DNA of 64,000 nucleotides from Jiella mangrovi (GCF_017815135.1 NZ_JAGJCF010000018.1:41663-105662), one strand, 5' to 3'. Counted from the first letter of the stretch, positions 28,404 to 37,395 are shown. A program made the numbers and translations. The notes: generated by a model not told the origin, from the sequence alone.

Positions 28404-28458
28404 AATATTTCTCGCTAAAGTCCCCGCTGGCAAAAGGCCATTTGGGGAGTGAAATGCC

Positions 28459-29880
28459 ATGGTAGCTGGCGCTGCAACAACGACGGGAGGGGGATGGTTC
28501 GCCAGAGAGCGAACCGTGGCCGGACCCGGCTTCAATCGATGGATGGTTCCGCCCGCGGCGCTGTGCGTGCATCTGTGTATCGGCGAGGTCTACGCCTTTT
28601 CGGTATTCAACAAGCCGCTCAGCCTGTTGCACGCGACGACGGGCGCGGACGGGGTCAAGGTGCCCGGCGCCGATGACTGGTCGATCGCTTCGCTCGGCTG
28701 GATCTTCTCGATCGCGATCCTGTTTCTCGGCCTTGCGGCCGCCTTCGGCGGCACGTGGGTGGAAAAGGTCGGCCCGCGCAAGACCATGGCCGCGGCTGCG
28801 GCACTGTTCGGCGGCGGCTTCATCGTCGCCTCGCTGGGCGTCGCCTGGCATCAGCTGTGGCTGGTCTATCTCGGCTACGGCGTTCTGGGCGGCTGCGGGC
28901 TCGGCCTCGGCTACATCTCGCCGGTCAAGACGCTGATGAGCTGGTTCCCCGATCGCCCCGGCATGGCGACGGGCATGGCCATCATGGGCTTTGGCGGCGG
29001 CGCCTTCATCGCCTCGCCACTGTCGGTCTGGCTCATGGGCATGGGCGGCGTCGCCTTCGCCTTCGTGGTGCTCGGCATCGTCTATTTCATCTACATGATG
29101 GTCGGCGCGACGATCGTCCGCGTCCCGCCGAAGGGCTGGCTGCCGGAAGGCTATGTCGCACCGAAGCAGTCCAAGGGCCTGATCACCACCGCAAACGTCC
29201 ATGTCGACGAAGCGCTGAAGACGCGGCAGTTCTGGCTGCTCTGGGGCGTTCTCTTCCTGAACGTGACCGCCGGCATCGGCGTTCTCGGCCAGGCATCGCT
29301 GATGATCCAGGAAATGTTCCCGGCGGTGACAGGCGCAGACGGCGTGGTGACGGCTGGCGTCACGGCCGCGGCCGCGGCCGGCTTCGTCGGCCTGCTCTCG
29401 CTGTTCAACATGGGCGGGCGGTTCTTCTGGGCCTCGACGTCGGACTATATCGGCCGCCGCAACACCTACATGATCTTCTTCGCCCTCGGCATCGTCCTCT
29501 ACGCCCTCGTGCCGACCACCGGCCAGATGGGCTCTATCGTGCTGTTCGTGGTGTTCTACGGGATCATCCTGTCGATGTATGGCGGCGGTTTCGCCACCAT
29601 CCCGGCCTATCTGAAGGACGTCTTCGGCAATCAGTATGTCGGCGCGATCCATGGCCGGCTTCTGACGGCATGGTCGGCCGCCGGCATCGTCGGCCCCTCG
29701 CTGGTCAACTACATTCGCCAGTATCAGATCGATTCCGGTGTGGCGAAGGCCGATGCCTATACGGTGACAATGTACATCATGGCGGGTCTGCTCGCCGTCG
29801 GCTTCGTCCTGAACTTCATGATGAAGCCGGTGGACGAGCGCCACCACATGGAAGCCGAGCCGGCTCCGAGCCGAGCCTGA
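28459..29880 (+). CDS. OFA-family MFS transporter (oxalate/formate antiporter type)
   Basis: The 473-residue protein is a 12-helix MFS carrier of the oxalate:formate antiporter family, which exchanges small carboxylates. Family blocks: LCIGEVYAFSVFNKPLS, GGCGLGLGYISPVKTLMSWF with PDRPGMATG, and GGRFFWASTSDYIGRRNTY. The loop between helices 1 and 2 is long and ends GADDWSIASLGWIFS. It is followed 13 bases later by a 40-codon gene for a single-helix protein, as in many alphaproteobacteria. Oxalate, formate, or a monocarboxylate such as pyruvate or lactate are candidate substrates. Confidence 0.88.
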   Translation: MVAGAATTTGGGWFARERTVAGPGFNRWMVPPAALCVHLCIGEVYAFSVFNKPLSLLHATTGADGVKVPGADDWSIASLGWIFSIAILFLGLAAAFGGTWVEKVGPRKTMAAAAALFGGGFIVASLGVAWHQLWLVYLGYGVLGGCGLGLGYISPVKTLMSWFPDRPGMATGMAIMGFGGGAFIASPLSVWLMGMGGVAFAFVVLGIVYFIYMMVGATIVRVPPKGWLPEGYVAPKQSKGLITTANVHVDEALKTRQFWLLWGVLFLNVTAGIGVLGQASLMIQEMFPAVTGADGVVTAGVTAAAAAGFVGLLSLFNMGGRFFWASTSDYIGRRNTYMIFFALGIVLYALVPTTGQMGSIVLFVVFYGIILSMYGGGFATIPAYLKDVFGNQYVGAIHGRLLTAWSAAGIVGPSLVNYIRQYQIDSGVAKADAYTVTMYIMAGLLAVGFVLNFMMKPVDERHHMEAEPAPSRA

Positions 29881-29893
29881 GGGGAGACAAGAC

Positions 29894-30016
29894 ATGGCAA
29901 ACGGTGCATCGAATTCGATGAACGTCAAGCTGGCCCTCGCCTGGGCTTTCGTCGGCATTCCCCTCGCCTGGGGGATCATCACGACGCTGATCAACGCGCT
30001 GGCGCTGTTCCAGTAG
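29894..30016 (+). CDS. MFS transporter small subunit (single-helix companion)
   Basis: Forty residues start MANGASNSMNVKLALAWAFV and continue as one hydrophobic segment ending INALALFQ. The ATG follows GGGGAGACAAGAC, a good ribosome site, and lies 13 bases after the OFA carrier stop, so the two are co-translated. Short single-helix proteins of this pattern accompany OFA carriers and are annotated as small subunits. A clear intrinsic terminator follows at 30077. Confidence 0.8.
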   Translation: MANGASNSMNVKLALAWAFVGIPLAWGIITTLINALALFQ

Positions 30017-30076
30017 GCGCTTGCGGGCCGAGGGCATCCGCCTGAGGTCCCGCGACCTCGATCATCCACAAGCGCG

Positions 30077-30112
30077 AAGGGCGGCCTCGATCATAGGGGC
30101 CGCCCTTTCTCT
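30077..30112 (+). terminator. Intrinsic terminator of the OFA transporter operon
   Basis: AAGGGCGGCC and GGCCGCCCTT form a perfect 10-base stem with an 11-base loop, followed by TTCTCTT. It lies 60 bases after the small-subunit stop on the same strand. Confidence 0.8.
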
Positions 30113-30164
30113 TGCCCGAAAGCATCAACCAGTGTCGGGCGGCCAGGCAAGCGACACCCGACGC

Positions 30165-30240
30165 GCTACAGCATCGGCCCGACAAACCGGAATCGATTTT
30201 CGAAAAGCACGATGCGTCGATTCAGTACGTCAGAGCGTCC
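30165..30240 (+). repeat. Dispersed repeat family D, copy D2
   Basis: The block reads GCTACAGCATCGGCCCGA, CGGAATCGATTTTCG, AAGCACGATGCGTCGATTC and ends GAGCGTCC, matching D1 at 17181-17254 in inverse orientation. Immediately after it, GCGTCC-ATTT-GGACGC forms a hairpin past the tetR stop that could serve as the tetR terminator. Confidence 0.7.
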
Positions 30241-30278
30241 TTTTCGCGTCCATTTGGACGCCCGGCGCTCTCATGGGC

Positions 30279-30875
30279 TTACGCGCCATAGCCCCGGATC
30301 GCGGCCGCGACGAGCCCGGTCAGCTCCTCCTCCAACCGCTCAGCATTGACGCCCGAATAGCGGCTTTCGAGCGAGATCGAGACGATGCCGTGGACGGCCG
30401 AGAACAGCGTGCGGGCGCGCAGCAGGACTTCCGTCTCGCCCAGATCGGGATAAAGCGCGGCAAGCGAGGCCCCCGGATATTCGAAGAGCCGGGCCTGATC
30501 ACCGCGCAACTGCGCATCGAGCGCGCTCTCTTCCTGTGATTCGAATTCGAACAGCGCTCGCCACAGCGGCGTCTCCTCGAGCGCGAAGCGAAGATAAAGC
30601 CGGGCGAATGCGACAAGGCGATCGGCGGGATCGTCCTCGACGGCTCCACGCTGCAGCCTCTCCTCCAGCCGCCCCAGCGTCTTCGCGTTCACCGACAGGA
30701 TGGCCTCGTCGAGAGAGGCGAAGGCGCCATAGAGCTGGCCGTTCGAGACACCGGAAAGGGCAAGGACATCGCGCAGTCGCAGCGCCCTCACCCCGCGCTC
30801 GACGATCAGCCTTTCGGCCGCGGCGATGACGTCTCCGCGCACTTCGTCAATGTCTCGAACGGGCCCACGCGGCAT
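30279..30875 (-). CDS. TetR-family transcriptional regulator
   Basis: The 198-residue protein has an N-terminal TetR helix-turn-helix at about residues 15-60 (ALRLRDVLALSGVSNGQLYG then AFASLDEAI) and a helical ligand/dimer domain. It is divergent from the PspA-like and YiaAB genes, and the shared 118-base gap carries two near-identical palindromes 22-23 bases from each start codon. Autoregulation and control of the PspA-like gene are therefore likely. The ligand is unknown. Confidence 0.9.
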   Translation of the reverse strand: MPRGPVRDIDEVRGDVIAAAERLIVERGVRALRLRDVLALSGVSNGQLYGAFASLDEAILSVNAKTLGRLEERLQRGAVEDDPADRLVAFARLYLRFALEETPLWRALFEFESQEESALDAQLRGDQARLFEYPGASLAALYPDLGETEVLLRARTLFSAVHGIVSISLESRYSGVNAERLEEELTGLVAAAIRGYGA

Positions 30876-30897
30876 CGGTATTTCCTCTGAAAAATTT

Positions 30898-30914
30898 TAA
30901 GAGCAACGCTCTTT
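30898..30914. promoter_or_regulatory. TetR operator candidate 1
   Basis: TAAGAGCAACGCTCTTT, an inverted repeat centred at 30906, lies 22 bases from the tetR start codon. It matches operator 2 at 30954-30970 closely (AGCAAYGCTCTT core). Confidence 0.65.
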
Positions 30915-30920
30915 TACGAC

Positions 30921-30948
30921 TTGACCGGGTCGAAATCCATAGTATGTT
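30921..30948 (+). promoter_or_regulatory. Candidate promoter of the PspA-like gene
   Basis: TTGACC (30921-30926) and TATGTT (30943-30948) are 16 bases apart. Transcription would begin near 30955, inside operator 2, so a bound TetR protein would block it. Confidence 0.5.
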
Positions 30949-30953
30949 TCGTT

Positions 30954-30970
30954 TAGGAGCAATGCTCTTA
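30954..30970. promoter_or_regulatory. TetR operator candidate 2
   Basis: TAGGAGCAATGCTCTTA, an inverted repeat with one mismatch centred at 30962, lies 23 bases before the PspA-like ATG and overlaps the predicted start of transcription. It shares its core with operator 1. Confidence 0.65.
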
Positions 30971-30993
30971 TCGAGAAAACGGAAACCGCCATC

Positions 30994-31665
30994 ATGTTCA
31001 AACTGATGACCACCATTGCCCGGGGACGCGCCCACGAAAGCGCCGAAATGATCGCCGCGCGCAACGCGACGACGATCCTCAGCCAGCAGATCCGCGATGC
31101 CGCGAGCGCTCTCGACAATGCCAGGCGAGCTCTGGCGATCACCGAAGCAAGTTTCGGCCGGGACGAAGCAAGGCTGCATCGTCTGACGCAGACCATAGAG
31201 GATCTCGAAGGCCGCGTCGTTGCGGCCATCGAGAAGGGGCGAGACGACCTCGCCAGGGAAGGCGCCGAAGAGATCGCCCAGCTGGAAGCGGAACGGGACC
31301 TCGCCCGCAAGGGTGTCGAGCTTCTTCGCAACGAGATCGCCCGGCGCCGGCCGCAGCTGCGTGATTGCGAAGCGCGCCTTCGCCGCCTTTGTCTCGGCCG
31401 CGATCTCGTCTCGGCCCGCGCACAGGCAAGAAGGCTCGGCGGCCCGTCCGGGACGGCCCGGCTTTCGCGCCTCGGCGAGGCCGAACAGACGCTGGCGCGG
31501 ATTGAAACCGCGCAGTCAGCCGAAGACGCGGCCTTTGCAGATCACGAGAGCGGCGCCGGGCGCCCGATCGTCGACAGACTGGCCGAAGCCGGCTGCGGCC
31601 CGGCCCGCCCGAACTCGGCCGTCGCCGTCATCGAGCGGCTGCGCCAGCGGATCGAGGCACAGTGA
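30994..31665 (+). CDS. pspA: PspA/IM30-family protein
   Basis: PspA-type proteins bind and protect the inner membrane under envelope stress. The 223-residue product is almost wholly helical and highly charged, with long coiled-coil stretches at about 25-140 (QQIRDAASALDNARRALAIT, then LEAERDLARKGVELL). The shorter helical C terminus is rich in arginine and glutamate. It belongs to the divergent PspA-like group rather than the E. coli type, and no pspBC genes follow. The next gene is a YiaAB membrane protein, a frequent partner. A TetR operator sits at its predicted transcription start. Confidence 0.8.
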   Translation: MFKLMTTIARGRAHESAEMIAARNATTILSQQIRDAASALDNARRALAITEASFGRDEARLHRLTQTIEDLEGRVVAAIEKGRDDLAREGAEEIAQLEAERDLARKGVELLRNEIARRRPQLRDCEARLRRLCLGRDLVSARAQARRLGGPSGTARLSRLGEAEQTLARIETAQSAEDAAFADHESGAGRPIVDRLAEAGCGPARPNSAVAVIERLRQRIEAQ

Positions 31666-31745
31666 GCCGACAGGCCGGCGAGACATCGACCCGGCAGCCG
31701 CAACACGTTCCCGGACTTCATGAACCCACCAGACAGGACAGACCC

Positions 31746-32018
31746 ATGAACGACATCAAGACCATCCCGAGCAACGCCTTCTCCCTCTTCACCGTCGCGG
31801 CCTTCATCGTCGCGGCCTGCATGATGGCGGGCGGCATCTACTTCCTCGAAGCGAGCTTTGCCGCCAAGGGTTTCTACGCCATGGCCGCGATCATGCTGGT
31901 CCACACGACGGTCACCGTCACCAAGACGCTGCGCGATGCCGAGGAGGCCAGCAAGGAGGCGGCCCGCCAGGACGAGATGCGCACGGAAAAGATGCTCGGC
32001 AACTACGCCGGCGCCTGA
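31746..32018 (+). CDS. YiaA/YiaB two-helix inner-membrane protein
   Basis: The 90-residue protein has two hydrophobic helices: FSLFTVAAFIVAACMMAGGI at about 14-33 and a second around AKGFYAMAAIMLVHTTVTV. These are followed by the charged KTLRDAEEASKEAARQDEMR. The two-helix layout with a basic KTLRD turn is that of the YiaAB domain, often found beside PspA-like genes; its role is not well defined. The ATG at 31746 was chosen over an upstream start because the extra residues are low in similarity. It probably shares the TetR-controlled transcript. Confidence 0.75.
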   Translation: MNDIKTIPSNAFSLFTVAAFIVAACMMAGGIYFLEASFAAKGFYAMAAIMLVHTTVTVTKTLRDAEEASKEAARQDEMRTEKMLGNYAGA

Positions 32019-32165
32019 TCGCGCCCTGCCGCTCGCCACACCCGGCGATAGCCCCGACAGGCGAGCGGCGCGATCAAACAGGGCTCCCGCGTGAACGAAG
32101 CGACCACGCGCAAGAGGTTCAAGTTCGGTCGAAGAGGCTTTCCGCCCCACCAGTCTCTTCGGCCC

Positions 32166-32200
32166 GCGGCAGCGATTTCCCCCGGTCGCTGCCGCTTTCC
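32166..32200 (+). terminator. Terminator between yiaAB and maeB
   Basis: GCGGCAGCGA and TCGCTGCCGC form a perfect 10-base stem around a 10-base loop, followed by TTTCC. It lies between two convergent genes. A second long stem (GATCGCG, CCGCTCGCC with their complements, 32017-32075) begins at the yiaAB stop codon. Confidence 0.6.
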
Positions 32201-32208
32201 TATGTCAG

Positions 32209-34488
32209 TCAGCCGTAGCTCGAGACCGCCGACCCCGCGAGCGCTGCGGTGTTCAGGAGGCCGCGCACGGTGACGCCCGGGGTCACGATATGCGCCCGGT
32301 TGCCCATCCCCATCAGGATCGGCCCGACCTCGAGGCCGCCCGCCACCGACTTCAGGACGTTGCGCACGGCGCCGGCAGCGTCCGAATTGGCATAGACGAG
32401 AACGTTCGCCCGCCCCTCGAGCCGCCCTCCCGGAAACAGCCGGTCGCGCAACTCCGCGTCGAGCGCGGTGTCGGTGGTCATCTCGCCCTCATAGGCAAAG
32501 TCGAGCGGCTTTTCGTCGAGGATCTTCAGCGCGCCGCGCATCACCCGGCCCGATTCATTGTCGAGATTTCCGAACTGCGAGCTCGAACACAGGGCGATCT
32601 TCGGCTCGATGCCGAAACGGCGCACATGGCGCGCCGCCGCGATCACCGTCTCGGCCACCTGCCCCGCATCCGGGGTCATGTGGACGTGGGTGTCGGCGAT
32701 GTAGAGCGGCCCCTTGTCGAGAATGATCAAGGAGAGCGCCGCGACCGGGTGCAGATGCCCGTTGGCCAGGATCTGGGTCAGATGGTTGAGGTGCCAGCGA
32801 TATTCGCCGAAGGTGCCGCAGATCATGCTGTCTGCCTCGCCGCGATGGACCATGACGGCGGCGATCGCCGTCGTATTGGTGCGCATCACCGCGCGGGCGA
32901 GATCGGGCGAGACACCGCGACGGTGCATCTGCTCGTAATAGGTGCCCCAGTAATCGCGGTAGCGCGGATCGTCCTCCGGATTGACGATCTCGAAATCGAC
33001 GCCGGCGCGGATCTTCAGGCCTTCGCGTTCGAGCCGCGCGTTCACGACGTCCGGCCGGCCGATCAGGATCGGCCGGTCCGCCGTCTCCTCGACCATCGCC
33101 TGGGCCGTGCGCAGCACCCGGTCGTCCTCGCCCTCGGCAAAGACGATCCTCCGGCTGGAGGCCTTGGCGGCGTCGAACACCCGCCGCATCACCGAATAGG
33201 AGCGATAGACCTGCGCATTCAGGCTGACGCTGTAGGCTTCGAGATCGATCGGCCGCGTCGCGACGCCCGATTCCATCGCCGCCTTCGCCACGGCATGGGC
33301 GATGGTCGGCAGAAGCCGCGGATCGAAGGGCTTGGGGATCAGATAGTCCGGCCCGAAGGACAGCCGCTCGCCGCGATAGGCATGGCCGACCTCGGCCGAA
33401 GCCGTCTCGCGGGCGAGCCCGGCGATCGCCTCGACGCAGGCCAGCTTCATCTCGTCGTTGATCGTCGTCGCGCCGACGTCGAGCGCGCCGCGGAAGATGA
33501 AGGGAAAGCAGAGGACGTTGTTGACCTGGTTCGGATAGTCCGACCGGCCGGTGGCGATCAGCGCGCCGGGCGAAGCTTCTCTTGCCTCCTCCGGCATGAT
33601 CTCGGGGGTCGGATTGGCCAGCGCGAAGATGATCGGATTGTCCGCCATCCTGCCCACCATCTCCTTGGTCAGAAGCCCCGGGCCGGAAACGCCGAGGAAG
33701 AGATCGGCCCCCTCCATCGCCTCAAGGGTGGTGCGCATTTCGGTGTCGCGGGCGAACTCGGCCTTTTCAGGCGAAAGATCGTTGCGCCGCTTGTGCACGA
33801 CGCCCTTGGAGTCGAGCATGGTGATATTGTCTTTCGTCGCCCCCATCACCAGGAACATCTTCAGGCAGGCAATGCCGGCCGCGCCCGCGCCGAGCGCGAC
33901 GATCTTGATGTCGGCGATGTCCTTCTTCGCGACCCGCAGCGCGTTCACCGCCGCCGCCGAGGCGACGATCGCCGTGCCGTGCTGGTCGTCGTGGAAGACC
34001 GGGATCTTCATCTTCTCCCGGCACAGCCGCTCGACCAGAAAGCAGTCGGGCGCCTTGATGTCTTCCAGATTGATCGCACCGAAGGTCGGCTCGAGGCTGG
34101 CGACGATCTCGGCGAGCTTTTCGGGATCGGTCTCGTCCACCTCGATATCGAAGCAGTCGACACCGGCGAACTTCTTGAACAGGACGGCCTTGCCCTCCAT
34201 CACCGGCTTGGAGGCCTGGGCGCCGATATTGCCGAGGCCGAGCACGGCCGTGCCGTTGGAGATGACGGCGACGAGATTGCCCTTGGCCGTGTAGCGCGCG
34301 GCATCGGCGGCATTCTTCTCGATCTCCAGGCACGCCTCGGCAACGCCCGGCGAATAGGCGTTGGACAGATCGCGCCCGGTCGTCATCGGCTTGGTGGCGC
34401 GGATCTCCAGTTTCCCCGGCTTGGGGAACTCGTGATAGTCGAGCGCTTCCTGGCGTTTCGACAGCGGCTTTGCGTCATCCGTGGACAT
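32209..34488 (-). CDS. maeB: NADP-dependent malic enzyme, MaeB type
   Basis: The enzyme decarboxylates malate to pyruvate with reduction of NAD(P). The 759-residue product is the long bacterial form. The malic domain at about 20-400 includes YSPGVAEACLEI, KGNLVAVISNGTAVLGLG, FHDDQHGTAIV and the Rossmann segment IVALGAGAAGIACLKMF. A phosphotransacetylase-like domain at about 430-750 includes RIVFAEGEDDRVLRTAQAMV; in this family it is regulatory and not catalytic. Its start overlaps the GAPDH gene by 14 bases. Confidence 0.95.
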   Translation of the reverse strand: MSTDDAKPLSKRQEALDYHEFPKPGKLEIRATKPMTTGRDLSNAYSPGVAEACLEIEKNAADAARYTAKGNLVAVISNGTAVLGLGNIGAQASKPVMEGKAVLFKKFAGVDCFDIEVDETDPEKLAEIVASLEPTFGAINLEDIKAPDCFLVERLCREKMKIPVFHDDQHGTAIVASAAAVNALRVAKKDIADIKIVALGAGAAGIACLKMFLVMGATKDNITMLDSKGVVHKRRNDLSPEKAEFARDTEMRTTLEAMEGADLFLGVSGPGLLTKEMVGRMADNPIIFALANPTPEIMPEEAREASPGALIATGRSDYPNQVNNVLCFPFIFRGALDVGATTINDEMKLACVEAIAGLARETASAEVGHAYRGERLSFGPDYLIPKPFDPRLLPTIAHAVAKAAMESGVATRPIDLEAYSVSLNAQVYRSYSVMRRVFDAAKASSRRIVFAEGEDDRVLRTAQAMVEETADRPILIGRPDVVNARLEREGLKIRAGVDFEIVNPEDDPRYRDYWGTYYEQMHRRGVSPDLARAVMRTNTTAIAAVMVHRGEADSMICGTFGEYRWHLNHLTQILANGHLHPVAALSLIILDKGPLYIADTHVHMTPDAGQVAETVIAAARHVRRFGIEPKIALCSSSQFGNLDNESGRVMRGALKILDEKPLDFAYEGEMTTDTALDAELRDRLFPGGRLEGRANVLVYANSDAAGAVRNVLKSVAGGLEVGPILMGMGNRAHIVTPGVTVRGLLNTAALAGSAVSSYG

Positions 34489-35500
34489 GGGGCGTCTTTC
34501 TTCCCTGATTTTCTTGTCGGGCGATCATCCGTGCCATTTCCAGCATGCGGCACGAAAACCCCCATTCGTTGTCATACCAACCGAACACTCTCAGAAGCCC
34601 GCCTGCAAGCGAGGTTTCACGACCGGCGACGATGATCGACTCCGACCTCCCCCGCAAATCCGAGGAAACGAGCGGGCGTTCCGTCCATCCGAAGACCGGC
34701 GACGTCGCGGCCTTTTCGCGCAAGAGCGCGTTGACGGCGGCAACGCTTGCCGGCCGCCGGGTCGAGACCGTGAGGTCGATGGCCGAAACGCTGGCGGTCG
34801 GAACGCGGATGGCGCGGGCCTCGATCAGCCCGGCGAGCTGAGGCAACACATCGCCGATCAGCCGGCCGGCACTGGTCGTCGTCGGCACCATCGACAGCGC
34901 CGCCGCCCGGCTGCGGGCCGCATCGCCGCGCGGCTTGTCGACCGTCGGCTGGCTGCCGGTATAGCAATGAACGGTGGTCATCTGGCCGGACGCGACACCG
35001 AAAGCCTCGTCGAGCACACTGAGAAGCGGCGCCAGCGCATTCGTCGTGCAGGAGGCGTTGGAGATCACCTGTTCGTCGCCGAGCCGCTCCTCGTTGGCGC
35101 CGATCACCAGCGTCGCGTCGGCGACCTTCGAGGGGCCGGAGATCAGAACCGACCGCGCCCCGGCGGCAAGCCCGCGTATGACGGTTTCACGATCGTCGTT
35201 GTGGCCGGTGCATTCGAGGACGACGTCGATGTTGGAAAGGTCGAGCTCTCGGATGTCGCGAACGGAATGAAACGGGATATCGCGCCCGTCGACGACAAGC
35301 GTGCCCGGACGGGTCTCGACCGTTCCGCGAAACGGTCCGAACACGCTGTCATATTCGAACAGATAGGCGCAGGATTCGAGCGGCTCGATGTCGTTGATCA
35401 GGACGATTTCGAGGTCGTCATTGCCGCCGGCCGCAAGGATTCGAAGGATGGTGCGGCCGATGCGGCCGAAGCCGTTCAGCGCAAGGGTCGTGGGTCGCAT
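34475..35500 (-). CDS. gap: Glyceraldehyde-3-phosphate dehydrogenase family protein
   Basis: The 341-residue enzyme has the type I GAPDH layout: Rossmann start ALNGFGRIGRTILRIL, NDIEPLESCAYLFEYDS, catalytic cysteine in ISNASCTTNALAPLLSV, and the C-terminal YDNEWGFSCRM. Phosphate-site residues in TTVHCYTGSQPTVD are kept. It could be a glycolytic or gluconeogenic GAPDH or an erythrose-4-phosphate dehydrogenase; sequence alone does not decide. It lies directly upstream of, and overlaps, maeB, so the two are probably co-expressed. Pairing GAPDH with malic enzyme suggests a role in gluconeogenic or redox balance. The main glycolytic cluster (tkt-gap-pgk) is not here. Confidence 0.85.
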   Translation of the reverse strand: MRPTTLALNGFGRIGRTILRILAAGGNDDLEIVLINDIEPLESCAYLFEYDSVFGPFRGTVETRPGTLVVDGRDIPFHSVRDIRELDLSNIDVVLECTGHNDDRETVIRGLAAGARSVLISGPSKVADATLVIGANEERLGDEQVISNASCTTNALAPLLSVLDEAFGVASGQMTTVHCYTGSQPTVDKPRGDAARSRAAALSMVPTTTSAGRLIGDVLPQLAGLIEARAIRVPTASVSAIDLTVSTRRPASVAAVNALLREKAATSPVFGWTERPLVSSDLRGRSESIIVAGRETSLAGGLLRVFGWYDNEWGFSCRMLEMARMIARQENQGRKTPHVHG

Positions 35501-35890
35501 GGTCTCTTGTCCCGGCGGGAGCAGACTTTGATCGCCGGCTTTCTGATACGGCAGGTAAAACGTTTCGCTGGCTGATGGAATGGCGCAACGCCCGTCGATC
35601 GCGTCCGGGGGACAATTTCCAGAGCAAAGTCGGTGCCGGAAACCACGCCATGCAGCGGCTCGAACAGGCCGGTGCAGGTCTGGCCCTTCCCACCGCCCTA
35701 CAGCGACAGACCAAAGCCGTTCACCGCCAAGCCATTCAAACTAAAGTCTTATTCCGCCCGACTGCCTCAATAGAGCGCAGGACAAAAAAAACGTCATCGA
35801 TGTCGCTTTTAAAACGTTCTACTTCGCATTTGAGTTAGTCAAGAAACTGTCATTCTGCGCATTCTCCGCCTCAGTCAGCGGGGTTCGAAC
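35501..35890. other. Divergent intergenic region between gap and soxB
   Basis: The 390 bases include an AT-richer stretch at about 35720-35870 that likely holds the soxB promoter; no clear consensus hexamer pair was settled. A plus-strand open frame at 35575-35838 has no similarity I recognise. Nothing else was found. Confidence 0.4.
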
Positions 35891-37144
35891 ATGCGCCGTT
35901 TTTCTCTGAAAAGCCTTCTTCAGGAAGCGTCCTCCGGCCATCAGGGCTGGGAGCGGCAATGGCGGGCGCCGGAGCCGAAGAAGGAGTACGACGTGATCGT
36001 CGTCGGCGGCGGCGGCCATGGTCTGGCGACGGCTTACTATCTCGCGACCGTTCACGGCGTGACCAACGTCGCCGTCCTCGAAAAGGGCTGGATCGGCGGC
36101 GGCAATACCGGGCGCAACACCACGATCGTGCGATCGAACTACCTCTTCGACGAATCGGCCGGGCTCTACGAGCACGCGATGAAGCTCTGGGAGGGCCTGT
36201 CCCAGGAGCTGAACTACAACGTCATGTTCTCCCAGCGCGGCGTCCTGATGCTCGCGCACAATCATCACGACGTCATCTCCTTCAAGCGCCACGTCTACGC
36301 CAACCGGCTGAACGGCATCGACAATGAGTGGCTGTCGCCCGAAGAATGCAAGGCATACTGCCCGCCGCTGTCGATCTCGCCGGAGCTTCGCTATCCCGTC
36401 CTCGGCGGTGCGCTGCAGCGGCGCGGCGGCACGGCGCGGCACGACGCCGTCGCCTGGGGCTATGCCCGCGGCGCGGACGCGCGCGGGGTCGACATCATCC
36501 AGAACTGCGAGGTCCTCGGCCTGAAGCGCCATCCCGACGGCTCGGTCGCCGGCGTCGAGACGTCGAGGGGCACGATCGGCGCCAAGCGCGTCGGCGTCGT
36601 CGCGGCGGGGCATACCGGCGTCGTCATGGGCCGCTTCGGCCTCAGGATGCCGGTCGAGAGCGTGCCGCTGCAGGCGCTGGTGTCGGAGCCGGTGAAGCCG
36701 GTCTTCCCCTGCGTCGTCATGTCGAACGCCGTCCACGCCTACATCTCCCAGTCCGACAAGGGCGAGCTGGTGATCGGCGCGGGTACCGACCAGTATGTCT
36801 CCTACTCGCAGCAGGGCGGCATCCAGATCATCAACCACACGCTGGATGCAATCTGCGAGCTCTTCCCGCAGTTCGGCCGCATGCGCATGCTGCGCTCCTG
36901 GGGCGGCATCGTCGATGTCACGCCCGATCGCTCGCCGATCCTCGGCAAGACGCCGATCGAGGGCCTCTTCGTCAATTGCGGCTGGGGCACCGGCGGCTTC
37001 AAGGCGACCCCCGGCTCCGGCCATGTCTTCGCCCACACGCTGGCGACCGGCGAGCCCCACAAGATCAACGCGCCCTTCAGCCTCGACCGCTTCCGGACGG
37101 GACGGCTGATCGACGAGGCAGCGGCCGCCGCCGTCGCGCATTGA
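35891..37144 (+). CDS. soxB: Sarcosine oxidase subunit beta
   Basis: SoxB is the FAD-bearing catalytic subunit of the four-subunit enzyme that oxidises sarcosine to glycine with transfer of the methyl carbon to tetrahydrofolate. The 417-residue protein opens with [13 protein letters not shown], typical of SoxB. It has the dinucleotide motif VVGGGGHG (G39-G44) and a covalent-flavin region near [14 protein letters not shown], with the C-terminal block [20 protein letters not shown]. It heads the soxBDAG set, but an intergenic repeat element now separates it from soxD. Confidence 0.96.
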   Translation: MRRFSLKSLLQEASSGHQGWERQWRAPEPKKEYDVIVVGGGGHGLATAYYLATVHGVTNVAVLEKGWIGGGNTGRNTTIVRSNYLFDESAGLYEHAMKLWEGLSQELNYNVMFSQRGVLMLAHNHHDVISFKRHVYANRLNGIDNEWLSPEECKAYCPPLSISPELRYPVLGGALQRRGGTARHDAVAWGYARGADARGVDIIQNCEVLGLKRHPDGSVAGVETSRGTIGAKRVGVVAAGHTGVVMGRFGLRMPVESVPLQALVSEPVKPVFPCVVMSNAVHAYISQSDKGELVIGAGTDQYVSYSQQGGIQIINHTLDAICELFPQFGRMRMLRSWGGIVDVTPDRSPILGKTPIEGLFVNCGWGTGGFKATPGSGHVFAHTLATGEPHKINAPFSLDRFRTGRLIDEAAAAAVAH

Positions 37145-37222
37145 GGGGAGTGTGTGATGGCTGCGCGTGCGGTTACCCCCCTCTGCCCTGCCGGGCTTGC
37201 AACGCCGCGCTCCGGCGCCGTA

Positions 37223-37395
37223 CCCCCCTCTGTCCTGCCGGACATCTCCCCCACAAGGGGGGAGATCGATCTCGCATGGCCGCCGCGAACGCTTTTCACC
37301 GGCGAGCCTGGCGCAGACATCGAGGGTGAAGCGACGTCTCCCAAAACCTCCGATCTCCCCCCTTGTGGGGGAGATGCCGGCAGGCAGAGGGGGGT
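37223..37395. repeat. Composite repeat family B, copy B1, inside the sox operon
   Basis: Two inverted arms of about 45 bases (37223-37268 and 37352-37395) frame 83 bases. Each arm has a hairpin ATCTCCCCC/GGGGGAGAT and the tail CCCCCCTCTG. A partial extra arm is at 37175-37195. It occupies most of the 326-base soxB-soxD gap, which holds no other gene. The RNA would place large stem-loops between the two coding regions. Confidence 0.85.
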
